Translations under genes and position numbers: made by a program
Shown here: positions 56,176 to 64,000 of the stretch, piece after piece
How positions within the stretch are numbered: the stretch's first letter is position 1
Layout: every line of letters starts with the position of its first letter
Assembly: GCF_011090385.1 (NCBI RefSeq)
Contig: NZ_SEWW01000001.1
Coordinates: 372,001-436,000, forward strand
Source of the DNA: Aquirufa beregesia
GTDB lineage: Bacteria; Bacteroidota; Bacteroidia; Cytophagales; Spirosomataceae
Direction of reading: 5' to 3'
DNA: 64,000 nucleotides
The notes under the pieces: generated by a model
What the model saw: the letters and a program-made list of their open reading frames with translations, nothing else
What the model was told of the DNA's origin: nothing
Database searches by the model: none

Positions 56176-57177
56176 TTATTCTTTTGATAAATCAATATCA
56201 GGAGTTGAAACATCCGTTAATACAACCCCACCCCGTTCTTTTCGAGCTATTCTAGAAAACAAACCTACCTCTTGAGAGAATAGGAAAGTAAAGAATAATT
56301 TGACAAATGAAGTGTGATATTTCAAATTATCATAGTATTCAGGAGCTGCCGCTTTTAATTTGGGAAGATTATTCCAAGGAATAGATGGCATATCATGGTG
56401 TTCATTGTGGTAACCCACATTCATATTGATGCCATTCAAACCACCATAGTAACTATACGTTTCCTGATTTTTATCTAAAACTAAATAATGTTCTTGAATC
56501 CAACGGGCGCCAAGTGGATGTAAACCCACAGAGAACATGAAACTTAAGCCCATGTAAGCCAATGCGGGCCAACCCCATAAGTACACGATCAAAGCATCAA
56601 AAGCAAATTGGGCTATAATATTCATGATTACCCAACGATCAAATACGGCTAACTCAATACAACGGATGGTACGGATAGCTTGGAAGAAAGGAAATAACAA
56701 TAACCAGATAGCTTTACCAATGAAATAGTTATTAATCAATTTTGCTTCCCAATAATCTGGTAAATCAGCATCCAATTCATGTACCCCTTGAAAAGCATGA
56801 TGCTTTAAGTGGTAGTTTTTGAAAGAAATGGCCGTAGGGAATAAAGAGGGGAAGTTGGCTACTATCCCAGCAAACACATTCCATGAATTCTTTTTGAAAA
56901 CCAAATTATGGGCCGTTTCATGAATGCATACAAAAAGTGTATGTGTTGGGAATGCCCCCACAAACCAGGCTACAGCCACAATCAACCACCAGGGGGAATC
57001 TTTCAGAAAATAAGCTAAGGTAATTTGCAAACCTACACAGCCCAAAATCCACCACATAGTGTTCGGATTTTTCCCAATTAACTTTTTTACTTCAGGGTGT
57101 TTCTTGATAATTTCTCTTGTACGTTGACGATGAGGCTCTGAACCTTCTACCCACGTAAAGTCATTAAATTCAGACAT
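56176..57177 (-). CDS. fatty-acid desaturase resembling dihydroceramide delta-4 desaturase (DEGS)
   Basis: A 333-residue integral membrane di-iron desaturase. The three histidine boxes are HETAH (86-90), HLKHH (123-127) and HNEHH (257-261), with about four membrane segments. Beyond the boxes it resembles animal DEGS1 as I remember it: FTWVEGSEPHRQR at the N-terminus, VGLHPLGARWIQEHY, ETYSYYGGLNGINMNVGYHNEHHDMPSIP and AAPEYYDNL. Bacteroidota of this kind often make sphingolipids, so desaturation of a ceramide base is plausible; an ordinary acyl-lipid desaturase is the alternative. Single gene, ends at the shared terminator. Confidence 0.9.
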   Translation of the reverse strand: MSEFNDFTWVEGSEPHRQRTREIIKKHPEVKKLIGKNPNTMWWILGCVGLQITLAYFLKDSPWWLIVAVAWFVGAFPTHTLFVCIHETAHNLVFKKNSWNVFAGIVANFPSLFPTAISFKNYHLKHHAFQGVHELDADLPDYWEAKLINNYFIGKAIWLLLFPFFQAIRTIRCIELAVFDRWVIMNIIAQFAFDALIVYLWGWPALAYMGLSFMFSVGLHPLGARWIQEHYLVLDKNQETYSYYGGLNGINMNVGYHNEHHDMPSIPWNNLPKLKAAAPEYYDNLKYHTSFVKLFFTFLFSQEVGLFSRIARKERGGVVLTDVSTPDIDLSKE

Positions 57178-57266
57178 AATTGAACATATTTTCTTGTTAC
57201 AAAGATAACATATATGCCTATTTACTGACGAAATTTATTGAATTTTATTATTTAGAGTGGAGTACG

Positions 57267-57279
57267 TGACAATATGTCA
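57267..57279. promoter_or_regulatory. palindrome upstream of dnaK
   Basis: TGACA-ATA-TGTCA, a perfect 5-base-arm dyad, in the 170-base gap between the divergent desaturase and dnaK starts. It lies 24 bases upstream of the sigma-54-like element. It may be an operator; no known regulator is assigned. Confidence 0.4.
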
Positions 57280-57302
57280 GCATTTACATAAAACTAATTT
57301 CA

Positions 57303-57317
57303 TGGCATATTCCTTGT
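57303..57317 (+). promoter_or_regulatory. sigma-54-like -24/-12 promoter candidate for dnaK
   Basis: TGGCATA (57303-57309), four bases, then TTGTT (57314-57318) fits the RpoN pattern TGGCAyr-N4-TTGCw except for T in place of the C. A start about 12 bases on would give a leader of about 20 bases to the dnaK ATG. Seen as a motif only; chance occurrence is possible. Confidence 0.35.
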
Positions 57318-57347
57318 TACATGGGAGGAAAAAATAAAATAATAATC

Positions 57348-59237
57348 ATGGGAAAAATTATTGGAATTGACCTAGGTACCACCAACTCATGTGTGGCCGT
57401 AATGGAAGGAAATGAGGCAGTTGTTATTGCTAACTCAGAAGGAAGAAGGACAACTCCCTCAATTGTAGCGTTTTTAGAGAATGGTGAGCGTAAAGTAGGA
57501 GATCCTGCCAAAAGACAAGCTATTACCAACCCTCAAAATACCATATCATCTGTTAAAAGATTTATGGGTAAAAAATATAGTGATGTTAGTTCTGAATTAA
57601 AAACAATTTCATATCAAGTTGAAAAAGGAAATAACGATACACCACGTGTTCGCATAGGTGACCGTTTATATACTCCACAAGAAATTTCTGCGCAAATCTT
57701 AACTAAGATGAAGCAAACAGCAGAAGATTATTTGGGACAAACTGTAACTGAAGCTGTCATTACCGTTCCTGCCTATTTCAATGATGCAGAACGTCAAGCT
57801 ACGAAAGAAGCAGGTCAAATCGCTGGTTTAGAAGTAAAACGTATCATCAACGAGCCTACAGCTGCAGCATTAGCCTATGGGGTTGACAAGCAAGGTAAGG
57901 ATATGAAGATTGCGGTGTTCGACTTAGGTGGAGGAACATTTGACGTATCTATCTTAGAATTAGGTGATGGGGTTTTTGAAGTAAAATCGACAGATGGAGA
58001 TACCCACTTAGGCGGTGATGATTTTGATCAAGTAATCATTGATTGGTTGGCTCAAGAATTCATTGCTGATGAAAACATCGACTTGCGTAAAGACCCAATG
58101 GCGCTTCAACGTTTAAAAGAAGCGGCTGAAAAAGCTAAAATCGAATTAAGTTCTGGCGCATCGACTGAGATCAATTTGCCTTATATCATGCCAGTGGATG
58201 GTATTCCTAAGCACTTAGTTCGCAATTTAACGCGTGCTAAATTTGAACAACTAGCTGATAGTTTGATTCAACGTACGTTGGAGCCTTGCAAGAGAGCCAT
58301 GAAAAATGCTGGTTATTCTAATGCAGACATCGATGAGGTTATTTTAGTAGGTGGTTCTACTCGTATCCCTAGAATTCAAGAAGAAGTAGAAAAATTCTTT
58401 GAAAAGAAACCTTCTAAAGGGGTGAATCCAGACGAAGTAGTAGCTTTAGGAGCTGCCATTCAAGGTGGAGTTTTAACGGGAGAAGTAAAAGATGTTTTGT
58501 TACTTGATGTGACTCCATTATCTTTAGGGATTGAAACGATGGGAGGTGTATTTACTAAGCTAATTGAAGCTAACACAACCATCCCAACGAAGAAGTCGGA
58601 AGTATTCTCTACAGCCGCAGATAACCAACCTTCTGTTGAGTTAAATGTATTGCAAGGAGAAAGACCAATGGCTAAGGATAATCGTTCATTAGGACGTTTT
58701 CACTTAGATGGTTTACCACCATCACAACGTGGAGTACCTCAAATTGAAGTTACTTTTGACATTGATGCCAATGGTATTTTGCATGTATCTGCGAAAGACA
58801 AAGGAACAGGTAAGGAACAAAAAATCCGTATCGAAGCTTCCAGCGGTTTAACAGATGCTGAAATTGAAAAAATGCGCAACGAGGCAAAGGCCAACGAAGC
58901 GAACGATAAAATTGAGAAAGAGCGTGTTGAGAAAATCAACCAAGCTGATGCTTTAATTTTCCAATCTGAAAAGCAATTGAAAGAATATGGAGAGAAGCTT
59001 TCTGAAGGAAACAAATCAGCCATTGAAGGTGCTTTAGCTGAACTAAAAACAGCTCATGCTTCCCAAGATGTAGCCGCTATAGATGCTGGCTTGGAAAAAC
59101 TTAATACAGCTTGGACTGCTGCTTCCCAAGAAATGTACGCTGCCGGTGAAACTGCAGGTGCAACAGAAAATACAGCGGATGCTTCTGCCAATGGCGCTAG
59201 TGAAGCAGAAGATGTAGCTTTCGAGGAAGTAAAATAG
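57348..59237 (+). CDS. dnaK: molecular chaperone DnaK (Hsp70)
   Basis: ATP-dependent chaperone working with DnaJ and Grp[21 protein letters not shown] starts the ATPase domain, followed by [34 protein letters not shown], and [11 protein letters not shown]. The linker [15 protein letters not shown] leads to the substrate-binding domain, and the acidic, Ala-rich tail ends in AFEEVK. The ATG at 57348 was chosen because it gives the canonical N-terminus; an ATG at 57321 adds nine residues and overlaps the likely leader. 629 residues. dnaJ and grpE are not here. Confidence 0.98.
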   Translation: MGKIIGIDLGTTNSCVAVMEGNEAVVIANSEGRRTTPSIVAFLENGERKVGDPAKRQAITNPQNTISSVKRFMGKKYSDVSSELKTISYQVEKGNNDTPRVRIGDRLYTPQEISAQILTKMKQTAEDYLGQTVTEAVITVPAYFNDAERQATKEAGQIAGLEVKRIINEPTAAALAYGVDKQGKDMKIAVFDLGGGTFDVSILELGDGVFEVKSTDGDTHLGGDDFDQVIIDWLAQEFIADENIDLRKDPMALQRLKEAAEKAKIELSSGASTEINLPYIMPVDGIPKHLVRNLTRAKFEQLADSLIQRTLEPCKRAMKNAGYSNADIDEVILVGGSTRIPRIQEEVEKFFEKKPSKGVNPDEVVALGAAIQGGVLTGEVKDVLLLDVTPLSLGIETMGGVFTKLIEANTTIPTKKSEVFSTAADNQPSVELNVLQGERPMAKDNRSLGRFHLDGLPPSQRGVPQIEVTFDIDANGILHVSAKDKGTGKEQKIRIEASSGLTDAEIEKMRNEAKANEANDKIEKERVEKINQADALIFQSEKQLKEYGEKLSEGNKSAIEGALAELKTAHASQDVAAIDAGLEKLNTAWTAASQEMYAAGETAGATENTADASANGASEAEDVAFEEVK

Positions 59238-59262
59238 TTAAATAGGTTTAGAGGTTTATTTA

Positions 59263-59292
59263 AACTCCCAGCAGCTACGCTGGGAGTTTTTT
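59263..59292 (+). terminator. dnaK terminator
   Basis: AACTCCCAGC (59263-59272) and GCTGGGAGTT (59279-59288) form a perfect 10-bp stem with a 6-base loop and a six-T run. It is 25 bases after the dnaK stop and ahead of the convergent xdhC stop. Confidence 0.93.
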
Positions 59293-59332
59293 GTGGATAT
59301 ACCTCTTTCTATCTTTCCATTCAATAGTTTTA

Positions 59333-60376
59333 CTAGTGGATTGGCTTGTCCCTGAACTTGAGAGGTTGACCATCGCGCTTATTTTTTTGCGCAATTATTT
59401 CTGAAATAATTGAAATAGCAATTTCTTCTGGACCTTCTGCACCTACATCAAGACCTATAGGGCTAGATAATTTTTTTCTTAGCTCTGAAATATCAATTCC
59501 TTCATCATTCAATTGACCTTGTAGTTTGTCCATTCGCTTTTGAGGTCCTAAAACTCCCCAATAAGCAAAAGTTTCCAAAGAACTTAACTTTCTCATTAAA
59601 AACACATCGCGATCAAAGTCATGAGTCATCATGACTAGAGAATCATCGGGTAGAATTTGATACTCTGATTCCCAATCATACACTTGTTTGACTGATTTCT
59701 TTCCTTGAAGATTCATTTTTTGAACATTCCCCACCCAATGTATCTCCCAAGCCAATAAATTAATTTGTTGAATCAATGCCAAAGCGTCAAACTGATTCCC
59801 AAAAATCCAAATACGGGGCATAGGAGGGATGTATTCCAATAAGGTTGATTTTCCTTGGATCAATCGGTAATGAGCCGTTTTTTGAACTAAAATCGCTTTT
59901 TTGTCTGTATCAAAAGAATGAATATCCGACAGAGGAGAGTATACATATTGAAAAGAGGACAAGTCGTTTTCATCCCATTCACTACCTAACACCCCAGGTT
60001 CATATGAAGAAACTGCTTGTTTCATCGCTTGACAAAAAGCTTCTAAATGTGAACGAATTGGATCTATGACGATATCAATTAGTCCTTGACAACCCAATCC
60101 CACACCTAATTGAAAAGGATCATCCTCCCGGGTATCATACGTGACTAATTTGATTTGTTGAGTCATCATGGCCATTTGTGCCTTTTTCAACATGTCTCCT
60201 TCCAAACAACCGCCACTAATAGCTCCCCACCAATTTCCATCTCCTGTCACCAACATTCTAGCTCCCGGTCTTCGATAGGCCGAACCATCTACATGTACGA
60301 CAGTGGCGAGAGCTAACTCATTATTTTCTAACAAGAGTTGTTCCAATCGATTCACAATTTGTATCCAATCTTTCAT
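59333..60376 (-). CDS. xdhC: XdhC-family molybdenum cofactor insertion/sulfuration protein
   Basis: A 347-residue cytoplasmic chaperone that binds molybdenum cofactor and delivers it in sulfurated form to xanthine-dehydrogenase-type enzymes. The N-terminal XdhC/CoxI domain has LATVVHVDGSAYRRPGARMLV and WWGAISGGCLEGDML with a conserved cysteine; VTYDTREDDPFQLGVGLGCQG follows. The C-terminal Rossmann-like domain has IWIFGNQFDALALI and MMTHDFDRD, ending around GLDVGAEGPEEIAISI. Its ATG overlaps the stop of the cysteine desulfurase gene by 4 bases, suggesting the two work together. No oxidase subunit genes are in the window. Confidence 0.88.
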   Translation of the reverse strand: MKDWIQIVNRLEQLLLENNELALATVVHVDGSAYRRPGARMLVTGDGNWWGAISGGCLEGDMLKKAQMAMMTQQIKLVTYDTREDDPFQLGVGLGCQGLIDIVIDPIRSHLEAFCQAMKQAVSSYEPGVLGSEWDENDLSSFQYVYSPLSDIHSFDTDKKAILVQKTAHYRLIQGKSTLLEYIPPMPRIWIFGNQFDALALIQQINLLAWEIHWVGNVQKMNLQGKKSVKQVYDWESEYQILPDDSLVMMTHDFDRDVFLMRKLSSLETFAYWGVLGPQKRMDKLQGQLNDEGIDISELRKKLSSPIGLDVGAEGPEEIAISIISEIIAQKNKRDGQPLKFRDKPIH

Positions 60377-61503
60377 GATATCAATTTTTCTAGACTTTTA
60401 ACTAAGTAATTCATCACCCAATCATGATCTTCATTCAAATAAGTATGAGCTAGAGAAATACGTAGACTGGCTAAGGCCGTATCATCGTCTCTACCAAGTG
60501 CTTTTAACACATGTGAGGGAAATGTTGATTTAGAATTACAAGCTGATCCATTAGAAAGAGCTAACATTGGCATGGATCTAAAAAGTTTTTCCCAATCAAC
60601 TTCTTGAATGGAAAAATTAAGTATATGCGGTATTTGATTTTGGGAAATAGAATTTAAAATCATTCTTTCACCTAACAATTTTTTAAGTGTATTTTCTAAC
60701 TCTTGCTTTTTTGCTTGTATTTGGGGCAAATAGGTCAAGAGTTGAGGAATACCTTCTACTGCCTTAGCTAGTCCTACAATCAAAGGAACAGGCAGCGTAC
60801 CCGCTCGTAAGCCTCTTTCTTGGGCGCCTCCCCATTGTCTGGCTTGTAAATGAGTCCCCTCTTTCACATAAAGTCCCCCAATACCTTTGGGCCCGAAAAT
60901 TTTATGGCCTGAAAAGCTCAGCAAATCTGGTAAATAGGCTTGAGAAATATCCAATTTTCCCAATGCTTGGGTCGCATCACTATGACAGGTGATTCCTACT
61001 TGTGTACACCATTGAGCTATGGCAGGAATATCATTGATTGTTCCAATTTCATTATTAACCCACATGATGGATACTAGCCGAGTATTGGACTTCTTACTAG
61101 CCGTTATTTGGTCTAACCTTATTTCTCCCTGATGATTAGGTTCTATATAGGTGATATCCCAACCTTTCGAGGCCAAAAATGCTAATGGCTCTAACACAGC
61201 TTTATGTTCTAAGGGCGAAGAAATGATATGTCCAGGAGTTTGATGTTCCAACAAACCTAATATGGTTAAGTTATTGGATTCTGTGGCTCCAGAAGTGAAT
61301 AGGATAGAGGCTGGTTTAACAGAAAAATAAGAGGCTATGGTTTTCCGAGCTTGATCAACTGCATCGGCAGCTTCCCATCCAAAAATATGTTGATTGGAGC
61401 CTGAATTACCAAAGTATTGACTAAAATAGGGAATCATAGCTTCCAAAACTTCTGGTAAAACAGGAGTCGTGGCGGCATAATCTAAATAGATAGGACGATT
61501 CAA
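60373..61503 (-). CDS. cysteine desulfurase (NifS/IscS family), TTG start likely
   Basis: PLP enzyme that takes sulfur from L-cysteine. YLDYAATTPVLPEVLEAM opens the protein, HKAVLEPL and WVNNEIGTINDIP follow, the PLP lysine is in SFSGHKIFGPKG, and the catalytic cysteine is in NGSACNSKS. 376 residues from a TTG at 61503. No in-frame ATG is found nearby, and a TTG at 61560 would place the start inside the rplT terminator. Overlap with xdhC suggests it supplies sulfur for molybdenum cofactor sulfuration; a general Fe-S role is also possible. Confidence 0.88.
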   Translation of the reverse strand: MNRPIYLDYAATTPVLPEVLEAMIPYFSQYFGNSGSNQHIFGWEAADAVDQARKTIASYFSVKPASILFTSGATESNNLTILGLLEHQTPGHIISSPLEHKAVLEPLAFLASKGWDITYIEPNHQGEIRLDQITASKKSNTRLVSIMWVNNEIGTINDIPAIAQWCTQVGITCHSDATQALGKLDISQAYLPDLLSFSGHKIFGPKGIGGLYVKEGTHLQARQWGGAQERGLRAGTLPVPLIVGLAKAVEGIPQLLTYLPQIQAKKQELENTLKKLLGERMILNSISQNQIPHILNFSIQEVDWEKLFRSMPMLALSNGSACNSKSTFPSHVLKALGRDDDTALASLRISLAHTYLNEDHDWVMNYLVKSLEKLIS

Positions 61504-61547
61504 TTTCTTAGCGGGTGGATGTATAACAAAGATACAAATTGGGCATG

Positions 61548-61576
61548 AAAAAAGTCCCAAATTTCTTTGGGACTTT
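61548..61576 (-). terminator. terminator of the thrS-infC-rpmI-rplT run
   Basis: AAAGTCCCAAA (61551-61561) and TTTGGGACTTT (61566-61576) form an 11-bp stem with a 4-base loop, and on the minus strand a six-T run follows. It begins 24 bases beyond the rplT stop and precedes the desulfurase start. Confidence 0.92.
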
Positions 61577-61599
61577 CTTTTAAGGTATGTAAAAAAGGA

Positions 61600-61944
61600 T
61601 TAACCTAATTTATTAACTACTGCTTTGAACGCATCTGGGTGGTTCATCGCTAAATCAGCAAGCACTTTACGGTTTAAAGCCATTCCTGATTTGTTGAATT
61701 TGCCCATGAAAGCTGAATAAGACATTCCTTCTTGACGAGCAGCAGCATTGATACGCTGAATCCACAATCCTCTGAAATCTCTTTTCTTTACTTTGCGATC
61801 ACGGTATGCATATTGCAAACCTTTCTCAACTTTGTTTTTGGCTACGGTCCAAACGTTTTTTCCGCGACCATAAAAGCCTTTGGCTAATTTTAAGATTTTT
61901 TTTCTGCGAGCTCTAGAAGCTACATGGTTGACACTACGTGGCAT
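61600..61944 (-). CDS. rplT: 50S ribosomal protein L20
   Basis: Binds 23S rRNA and is essential early in large-subunit assembly. The 114-residue protein has the basic N-terminus [20 protein letters not shown] followed by [27 protein letters not shown] and [21 protein letters not shown], all typical. It is last in the thrS-infC-rpmI-rplT order common in bacteria, 82 bases after rpmI. In other phyla L20 represses this operon; no control structure was recognised here. Confidence 0.98.
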   Translation of the reverse strand: MPRSVNHVASRARRKKILKLAKGFYGRGKNVWTVAKNKVEKGLQYAYRDRKVKKRDFRGLWIQRINAAARQEGMSYSAFMGKFNKSGMALNRKVLADLAMNHPDAFKAVVNKLG

Positions 61945-62026
61945 AGAAATTTGTTTTTTGAAATTGAGGCGACTTCTTACAGTACTTTAGGCCTTATTTC
62001 TGGTTGAACAATAACTTAAATTGATA

Positions 62027-62221
62027 TTAAAGACCTAACATTAAGTTTACACGGTCCATATCAGATGGAGAAACTAAGGTAGCGTGAACTAAGTTACGCT
62101 TCTGCTTAGTCGTTTTTTTAGTAAGGATATGGCTATGAAAAGCGTGTTTACGCTTGATTTTACCAGTTCCAGTTACTTTGAAACGTTTCTTTGCTCCAGA
62201 GTTGGTTTTAATTTTTGGCAT
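62027..62221 (-). CDS. rpmI: 50S ribosomal protein L35
   Basis: A 64-residue basic ribosomal protein with the typical start [20 protein letters not shown] and [22 protein letters not shown]. Between infC (86 bases upstream) and rplT (82 bases downstream), the standard order. Confidence 0.97.
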   Translation of the reverse strand: MPKIKTNSGAKKRFKVTGTGKIKRKHAFHSHILTKKTTKQKRNLVHATLVSPSDMDRVNLMLGL

Positions 62222-62307
62222 TATTGTAAAAATTAAATTTAAAATTGGGAATGCAAAAGTATAAAAAATACCCTTTAATTCCCTGTTTTGATGAAAAAAA
62301 ATTGAAA

Positions 62308-62868
62308 TTATTTCTTGGCAGCTTTAGGAGAGAAGATAATGCTCATACGCTTACCTTCTAATTTAGGCATGTCGTCTGGTTTACCAAATTCTTCCAGGCC
62401 TTTAGCGAAGTTCAATAATAACATTTCGCCACGCTCTTTGAAAACAATGGTACGTCCCACAAAATGCACATAGGCTTTTACCTTTGCACCTTCTTTTAAG
62501 AAGTTAACCGCATGCTTTAATTTAAAATTAAAATCGTGCTCATCTGTATTAGGGCCGAAACGAATCTCCTTAATGACCGTTTTAGTGGCATTAGCTTTGA
62601 TTTCTTTTTGCTTTTTCTTTTGATCATACTTGAACTTAGCATAATCAATGACCTTACAAACAGGAGGAACTGCATTAGGAGAGATTTCGACCAAATCTAA
62701 ACTCTGAGATTCAGCAATCGCTAAGGCTTTAGAAAACTCATAAACACCTTGTTCAATATTTTCTCCTACTAATCGCACTTCTGCAACCCCTCGAATTAGG
62801 TTATTGATTCTGTAAGGCTCCTCTTCTCGTTTGTTTCCTCTGTAATTGTTATTGGGGCGTAAAGCCAT
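62308..62868 (-). CDS. infC: translation initiation factor IF-3
   Basis: Binds the 30S subunit, checks start-codon and initiator tRNA pairing and blocks early subunit joining. 186 residues: a short basic leader ([20 protein letters not shown]), the N-domain with [41 protein letters not shown], the linker, then the C-domain with [21 protein letters not shown] and [12 protein letters not shown]. The start is ATG here, not the rare AUU of E. coli. It follows thrS after 117 bases with no recognised structure. Confidence 0.97.
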   Translation of the reverse strand: MALRPNNNYRGNKREEEPYRINNLIRGVAEVRLVGENIEQGVYEFSKALAIAESQSLDLVEISPNAVPPVCKVIDYAKFKYDQKKKQKEIKANATKTVIKEIRFGPNTDEHDFNFKLKHAVNFLKEGAKVKAYVHFVGRTIVFKERGEMLLLNFAKGLEEFGKPDDMPKLEGKRMSIIFSPKAAKK

Positions 62869-62985
62869 AAAGTAAAATTTCGTTTAATAATTATTGTTAA
62901 TTCTTGTATTCAATTCGAAAGCTATATCAATTTTAACGCATTTGCAAACAAAAGAGTTTCAAGCAATTGATATTCTCCAATAAAT

Positions 62986-63999
62986 CTATTTATCGTGTGT
63001 CAATTGTTGAATTTCCTCCTGAGCGATAGCCATAAATGCATCCAAAGTCATCGAGCCTAAGTCGCCTTGTCCTTTTTTACGGATACTCACCAATCCTTCT
63101 GCTTGTTCCTTATCACCCACAATGATCATGAAGGGAACTTTGGAAACTTCTGCATCACGAATTTTGCGTCCGATCTTCTCATCACGGTGATCAACGTAAC
63201 CTCTTAAATCACGCTCTTGTAAACGTAAATAGATCTCATTGGCATAATCTTCATATTTCTCTGAAATCGGCAATACAGCCAATTGATCTGGAGACAGCCA
63301 TAAAGGAAAATTCCCTGCTGTATTTTCAATCAAAATAGCCACAAAACGCTCCAAAGAACCGAAAGGGGCTCGGTGAATCATGACGGGACGGTGCTTTTGA
63401 TTATCTGAGCCAGTATATTCCAATTCAAAACGCTGAGGTAATTGATAATCCACTTGAATGGTTCCTAACTGCCATTTTCTACCTAGAGCATCACGTACCA
63501 TGAAATCCAGCTTAGGGCCATAAAATGCTGCCTCGCCATATTCCACCACATAAGGTAAACCTTTTTCTTGCGCTGATTTAATGATGGCCGCTTCCGCTTT
63601 TTCCCAATCTTCATCACGACCAATGTATTTTTCACGGTCCGTTTTATCTCTCAATGATACCTGTGCAGAAAATTCATGAAAGCCTAAAGCCTTAAAAACA
63701 TAAAGCACCAAATCAATCACCTTCATAAATTCATCTTCCACTTGATCTGGCCGACAAAATATATGGGCATCGTCCTGCGTAAAACCTCGCACACGTGTCA
63801 ATCCATGTAATTCACCCGATTGCTCATACCGATAAACCGTTCCAAACTCAGCTAATCGTAAAGGTAAATCCTTGTAAGAGCGAGGTTTGACTTTATAAAT
63901 CTCACAATGGTGAGGACAGTTCATTGGTTTCAATAGAAACTCTTCCCCTTCATCAGGTGTATGAATTGGCTGGAATGAATCTTTACCATATTTGGCATA
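62986..63999 (-). CDS. thrS: threonyl-tRNA synthetase, N-terminal part cut by window
   Basis: Class II synthetase charging tRNA-Thr. The frame is open to the right edge; visible sequence begins [20 protein letters not shown] and continues to [14 protein letters not shown], so the methionine codon at 63933 is internal. Motif 2 ([34 protein letters not shown]), and motif 3 ([22 protein letters not shown]) are intact, followed by the anticodon-binding domain (about 225-315 of the visible part). The TGS, editing and motif 1 regions lie beyond the window. It leads the thrS-infC-rpmI-rplT run. Confidence 0.97.
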   Translation of the reverse strand, partial: YAKYGKDSFQPIHTPDEGEEFLLKPMNCPHHCEIYKVKPRSYKDLPLRLAEFGTVYRYEQSGELHGLTRVRGFTQDDAHIFCRPDQVEDEFMKVIDLVLYVFKALGFHEFSAQVSLRDKTDREKYIGRDEDWEKAEAAIIKSAQEKGLPYVVEYGEAAFYGPKLDFMVRDALGRKWQLGTIQVDYQLPQRFELEYTGSDNQKHRPVMIHRAPFGSLERFVAILIENTAGNFPLWLSPDQLAVLPISEKYEDYANEIYLRLQERDLRGYVDHRDEKIGRKIRDAEVSKVPFMIIVGDKEQAEGLVSIRKKGQGDLGSMTLDAFMAIAQEEIQQLTHDK

Positions 64000-64000
64000 A

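Overview
The window looks like a stretch of a Bacteroidota chromosome, most likely a freshwater or environmental Cytophagales relative. The signs are AT-rich DNA with dense gene packing, weak Shine-Dalgarno signals, promoter-like sites of the Bacteroidota type (TTTG or TTG, about 20 bases, then TAnnTTTG), an OmpA protein with PD40 repeats, a DUF1460 protein, and a dihydroceramide-desaturase-like enzyme fitting a sphingolipid producer. I see no phage, insertion sequence, integrase, CRISPR array or rRNA. No stretch longer than about 300 bases lacks a gene. Two genes are cut by the window edges: the SLBB export protein on the left and thrS on the right.

Layout. Bases 2-7935 (+) encode a surface-polysaccharide export cluster: SLBB export protein, Wzz/KpsE-like protein, ABC-2 permease, Wzt-like ATPase with a C-terminal extension, DegT aminotransferase and a GT-C-like membrane protein. 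Bases 7932-14914 are mixed: an exported protein of a family often labelled asparagine synthetase B, a MacB-type permease, tRNA-Leu(CAA), xylulokinase, an orphan ABC ATPase, TatD, a NodB deacetylase and ruvC. Bases 14907-23087 hold a DUF255 thioredoxin protein and a co-directional run of FAD oxidoreductase, NudL-like Nudix, parC and a UMF1 transporter. Bases 23074-25263 form a peroxide-defence unit: oxyR, divergent from ahpC and ahpD-like genes, with an OxyR-type dyad between them. Bases 25269-31227 (-) read as one operon: rpe, OmpA/PD40 protein, acyltransferase, GT2 and FAD mutase-like protein. Bases 31309-34942 (+) carry ligA, dapA, a Dabb protein and a lipoprotein.

The accessory highlight is 34908-46028: an exported GH29 alpha-L-fucosidase facing a fucose operon with FucP, a DUF718 mutarotase, a UxaA-family dehydratase, two SDRs, an SGNH hydrolase, an FAH hydrolase, a fuconolactonase-like amidohydrolase, a D-threonine-aldolase-like enzyme and an M19 dipeptidase. 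Together they could release, import and oxidise L-fucose to pyruvate and lactate without phosphorylation. The layout mixes a Campylobacter-like front end (FucP, DUF718 mutarotase, UxaA, FucX-like SDR, lactonase) with a Xanthomonas-like back end (keto-deoxy-fuconate dehydrogenase and diketo hydrolase). The L-fucose-dehydrogenase-like SDR has YxxxN in place of the usual YxxxK. The two amino-acid-type enzymes at the operon's end are unexplained.

Bases 46135-52957 (-) carry a GH13 amylase, DUF1460 protein, PatB/MalY enzyme, small membrane-anchored protein and an IlvD/Edd sugar-acid dehydratase in a tightly coupled run, then a terminator and an SDR. Divergent from the amylase are pgmB and a GH65 maltose phosphorylase, giving a maltose/starch module. 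Then come the DEGS-like desaturase, dnaK with a sigma-54-like promoter candidate, an xdhC and cysteine-desulfurase pair, and the translation block thrS-infC-rpmI-rplT (-).
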